The translations under genes and the position numbers were made by a program. The notes under the pieces are model-generated. The model was given only the letters and a program-made list of their open reading frames with translations. It was not told the DNA's origin and searched no databases. This document shows, piece by piece, positions 61,271 through 64,000 of a DNA stretch of 64,000 nucleotides (the stretch's first letter is position 1; every line of letters starts with the position of its first letter). The stretch is from Pseudomonas sp. PDNC002. Its GTDB lineage: Bacteria > Pseudomonadota > Gammaproteobacteria > Pseudomonadales > Pseudomonadaceae. Location of the stretch: positions 4,591,502 to 4,655,501 of the forward strand of contig NZ_CP070356.1 of assembly GCF_016919445.1 (NCBI RefSeq), written 5' to 3'.

Positions 61271-62011
61271 ATGAAAGTGATCCCGCTGCTTGCCGCCACC
61301 TGCCTCATGGCCTGCCTGCCGGTCCAGGCGGAGAGTGTCTTCAAGCCGATCGAGCTGAAGGATCAGGAGCTGGCCCAACTTCGCGGTAGATACGTGATGC
61401 CTGGCCGGGTCATCAGCTTCGGTATCGTCATGAGCAGTACCTGGAAAAACGCCGTGGGCGACAACATCGGCGCCAAGGTCAGCATGCAGGTCCAGGAATC
61501 CACCATCAAACCGCAGTTCTACGTTTCCACCATCAATGAGTCGGGCAACGGCGGCGCAACGCCGGCGGCGGGCACCGGCACCGTCAGTGGCGGCGCCGGC
61601 CTCAACCAGACCCAGGGCGTTACGCAGAGCGTCCGCTCCGCGGGCGACTACAACACCGCTTCCAACAACGTCAACATCGACGTGAGGGAAGCCAACCAGG
61701 CGCCGCACGTAGCCCAGGACGGCACTCCGCTCAACGGCTCGCCGGTCACCGCCAGCAATGGCGCCGGCACCGTCAGCGTGACCCCCGGCAACGGCGGCAT
61801 CCAACTCGCGATCAATGCCAATGGCCAAGGCAGCAGCATGCAGCAACTGGCCGCCGGCGGCCTTCTCCAGGCCGCGCAGATGGTAGGCGGCAGCAACGCC
61901 GTCAACAACGTCGCGCAATTGAACGTAGTCCTGCGCAACAACCTTCCGTCGACCGGAGCATTGGACTGCAACCTCGACCAACTCAAGGGTCTGCGCACCA
62001 TGGGAATGTGA
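61271..62011 (+). CDS. fapE: FapE, extracellular Fap component
   Basis: 246 residues, signal peptide MKVIPLLAATCLMACLPVQA. Contains LAQLRGRYVMPGRVISFGIVMSSTWKNA and Gly/Asn/Ala-rich segments (QTQGVTQSVRSAGDYNTASNNVNI), with a single mature Cys in GALDCNLDQLKG. FapE is a minor secreted component whose role in fibre assembly is less defined. Confidence 0.9.
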   Translation: MKVIPLLAATCLMACLPVQAESVFKPIELKDQELAQLRGRYVMPGRVISFGIVMSSTWKNAVGDNIGAKVSMQVQESTIKPQFYVSTINESGNGGATPAAGTGTVSGGAGLNQTQGVTQSVRSAGDYNTASNNVNIDVREANQAPHVAQDGTPLNGSPVTASNGAGTVSVTPGNGGIQLAINANGQGSSMQQLAAGGLLQAAQMVGGSNAVNNVAQLNVVLRNNLPSTGALDCNLDQLKGLRTMGM

Positions 62012-62065
62012 TCTACGCTCAAGTGCGACTGTGAAGTCCAACCTATAAGTCAAGGACAGCGCGCC

Positions 62066-63340
62066 ATGCACCGATCGCTACGGTTCCACACCGCTATCTG
62101 TGTATCCGCTTTACTCCCCTCGACTTTCGCCGCAGCCGCGACGGAAGCCGAGGTGGAGACCCTGAAACAGGAACTGATCGAACTCAAGCAGCGCTATGAG
62201 GCGCAGCAAAAGGCCCTGATGGTTCTGGAGCAACGGGTCAGGCAGGTGGAAGAGGCACCCGCCACGCCTGCCCAGCCCAAGCGTCTGGTCACCCCGACAG
62301 GAAAGCCAACACCGCCCGGAACAGGCACCACCGTTGCCTCCAGCGGCAGCTCCTATGGCGAATCGCTCAAGGATGACGCCAGTCCGCCCAAAAGCGTGGA
62401 GAACCTCTACGACGAAGCCAGCGGATTCTTCGGCAACGGCACCTTCAGCGTCGAGACAGGCCTGACGTACACCCACTACGACACCAAGCAACTGATCCTC
62501 AACGGCTTCCTCGCGCTGGACACGATCTTCCTGGGCAACATCGGCGTGGATAACATCAACGCCGACAACTGGACCCTGGACCTGACCGGTCGCTACAACT
62601 GGAACAACCGTTGGCAGTTCGATATCAACGCCCCTGTCGTCTACCGCGAAAGCACCTACGAATCGGCCGGCGCCGGCAACTCCACGGCGCAGTCCACCGA
62701 CGAGACAGTCAGGCGTGATCCGACCCTCGGCGACGTCAACTTCGGCATCGCCTACAAGTTCATGGACGAAACCGAGTCACGTCCGGATGCGGTAGTCAGC
62801 GTGCGCGTGAAAGCGCCCACCGGGCAGGAGCCATACGGCATCAAGCTCAAACGCTCGAAGAACAACGACAACCTCAACGTGCCCGAGGAATTGCCTACCG
62901 GCAACGGCGTCTGGTCGGTCACCCCCGGCATCTCGCTGGTCAAGACCGTGGACCCGGCCGTGCTGTTCGGCAGCTTCTCCTACACCTACAACTTCGAGGA
63001 ATCCTTCGACGACATCAGCCCGACCCAGGGTGTGAAGCAAGGCGGCAAGGTCGACCTCGGCGACTGGTTCCAGATCGGTGCGGGCGTGGCATTCGCCCTC
63101 AACGAGAAGACCAGCATGTCGTTCTCCTTCTCCGACCTGATCGCCAAGAAGAGCAAGGTCAAGGCCGACGGTGGCGACTGGACCAGCGTCACCGGCAGCG
63201 ATGCCAACGCGGCCTACTTCAACTGGGGTCTCACCTACGCCTGGAGCCCCAACCTGACCATCGTGCCGAACCTGTCCATCGGCATCTCGCCGGACGCGCC
63301 GGATTTCAGCTTCAGCGTGAAATTCCCGTACTACTTCTGA
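62066..63340 (+). CDS. fapF: FapF, outer-membrane amyloid exporter
   Basis: 424 residues, signal peptide [27 protein letters not shown] trimeric coiled coil (about 27-63, [20 protein letters not shown]) and a Pro-rich linker precede the beta-barrel (from about 120), which ends in FPYYF, the C-terminal Phe of outer-membrane proteins. FapF forms the gated channel that exports FapC/B. Last gene of the operon, followed by a terminator. Confidence 0.94.
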   Translation: MHRSLRFHTAICVSALLPSTFAAAATEAEVETLKQELIELKQRYEAQQKALMVLEQRVRQVEEAPATPAQPKRLVTPTGKPTPPGTGTTVASSGSSYGESLKDDASPPKSVENLYDEASGFFGNGTFSVETGLTYTHYDTKQLILNGFLALDTIFLGNIGVDNINADNWTLDLTGRYNWNNRWQFDINAPVVYRESTYESAGAGNSTAQSTDETVRRDPTLGDVNFGIAYKFMDETESRPDAVVSVRVKAPTGQEPYGIKLKRSKNNDNLNVPEELPTGNGVWSVTPGISLVKTVDPAVLFGSFSYTYNFEESFDDISPTQGVKQGGKVDLGDWFQIGAGVAFALNEKTSMSFSFSDLIAKKSKVKADGGDWTSVTGSDANAAYFNWGLTYAWSPNLTIVPNLSIGISPDAPDFSFSVKFPYYF

Positions 63341-63360
63341 CGCTTCGGTTGGATCAAAAC

Positions 63361-63382
63361 AAAGGCCCCTTTCGGGGCCTTT
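63361..63382. terminator. Bidirectional terminator after fapF
   Basis: Perfect 9-bp stem AAAGGCCCC / GGGGCCTTT with TTTC loop. The T-runs are short on both strands, so it may end transcription of fap on one side and of the regulator on the other. Confidence 0.75.
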
Positions 63383-63536
63383 GTCGTTTCATGGCTTCTC
63401 ATCGCGCGCCAACGCAAAACCGTGGCTGCTCGCAGGCCTGTCCGTGAACTCCAACGCAGAGGACCGCTGAACGCGCAACCGTATCAAGGCGGGTAACGGA
63501 TCCACGTCCGTCCCCGCCCCGACCGGCTTCCCCGCC

Positions 63537-64000
63537 CTAGCGCAACTGATGCTTGTGCAACAAGCGATAGAAGGTCGGCCGCGAAATGCCCAGCATCCGC
63601 GCCGCCACGCTGAGATTGTCACCGTGCCGGGCCAGGGCATCGCACATCGCCTGGCGCTCGGCACCCAGCTTGTACTCTTCCAGGGTCACCAGCGGCTGGT
63701 GCGCCGGCCGGCCCTTCTCTCGCTCCAGGCCCAGGTCGCGGGCCTCGATCTGTCGCCCCTCCGCCAGGACCAGGCCACGCCGCACCCGGTTGGCCAGCTC
63801 GCGCACATTGCCGGGCCAGGCATGCTCCGCCATCGCCGCCAGCGCATCATCGGAGAAGCGCCGCGGCCGGCGTCCGGTCTCGACGCTGTAGAGGTGCGAG
63901 AAATGGTTGGCCAGCAATGCCAGGTCGCCGTTGCGCTCGCGTAGCGGCGAGGTGGAGACCTGCAGCACGTTCAGCCGGTAATAGAGATCCTCGCGGAACC
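63537..64000 (-). CDS. Sigma54-dependent Fis-family regulator, C-terminal part
   Basis: The right edge cuts this gene. 154 residues are visible: FREDLYYRLNVLQVSTSPLRER (AAA+ sensor region), WPGNVRELANRVRRGLVLAEG and a Fis-type helix-turn-helix (NLSVAARMLGISRPTFYRLLHKHQLR) before stop 63537. The AAA+ part defines a bacterial enhancer-binding protein for sigma54. It faces the fap operon and ends about 200 bp from it; together with the sigma54-like promoter and repeat pair before fapA it is a candidate activator, but proximity is the only evidence. Confidence 0.9.
   Translation of the reverse strand, partial: FREDLYYRLNVLQVSTSPLRERNGDLALLANHFSHLYSVETGRRPRRFSDDALAAMAEHAWPGNVRELANRVRRGLVLAEGRQIEARDLGLEREKGRPAHQPLVTLEEYKLGAERQAMCDALARHGDNLSVAARMLGISRPTFYRLLHKHQLR

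Overview
The window is high-GC DNA with gene content typical of a Pseudomonas: a complete fap functional-amyloid operon, an imuA-imuB-dnaE2 mutagenesis operon, a NodT-type efflux system, many Pseudomonas-style REP inverted repeats, and small families such as DUF2790. The P. nitroreducens/citronellolis group would fit, but the species is my inference and cannot be fixed from the sequence. No rRNA, tRNA, CRISPR array, prophage or intact insertion sequence was seen.

Layout. 1-2670: minus-strand operon for a quinone oxidoreductase, a TauD-like dioxygenase and a beta-keto-acid cleavage enzyme (cut by the left edge). 2974-5029: HlyD-like adaptor with a DUF3302 partner and small membrane/lipoprotein genes. 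5185-8377: periplasmic copper cluster (multicopper oxidase, beta-barrel-like protein, SCO1). 8658-15578: YbhGFSR-type ABC exporter with a NodT outer-membrane factor. 15586-19289: hydrolase, secreted metallopeptidase-like protein, a candidate transcription attenuator before a DUF4440 protein and kinase, and a methyltransferase. 19480-23441: VRR-NUC nuclease and a PD-(D/E)XK/XPD-type helicase behind a probable LexA site. 23442-24230: repeats. 24234-29468: LexA-controlled imuA-imuB-dnaE2.

29761-33298: small membrane protein, LysR regulator, lysA-like decarboxylase whose 3' end is tandemly copied four times with a REP pair. 33305-37051: codB-pucR-codA pyrimidine salvage; CodA has a Ser where E. 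coli CodA has Asp314. 37510-40949: aauBEDA-type aromatic/aralkylamine dehydrogenase operon plus a c-type cytochrome. 41187-44418: gluconate regulon (gntR, gntK, gntT) with three GntR-like operators. 44800-46425: GapN-like dehydrogenase. 46426-48398: repeat-bearing, lower-GC accessory stretch with one orphan secreted protein. 48708-49745: sterol-desaturase-family hydroxylase.

49949-53221: an ECF sigma/anti-sigma pair divergent from a catalase-like peroxidase, cytochrome b561 and DUF2790 operon; both directions carry the same promoter pattern (GGAATA-N15-CGTC). 53301-57732: hydrolase, azoreductase with divergent LysR, cold-shock/DUF1294 protein, uppP. 57733-63340: fapABCDEF preceded by a sigma54-type promoter and a direct-repeat pair placed like enhancer sites, with a strong hairpin between fapC and fapD. 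63537-64000: C-terminal part of a sigma54-dependent regulator facing the fap operon.

The strongest candidates for undescribed biology are the attenuator-like leader at 17262-17367, the fap upstream repeats, the twin ECF promoters, the lysA 3'-end array and the SOS-linked two-nuclease helicase module.
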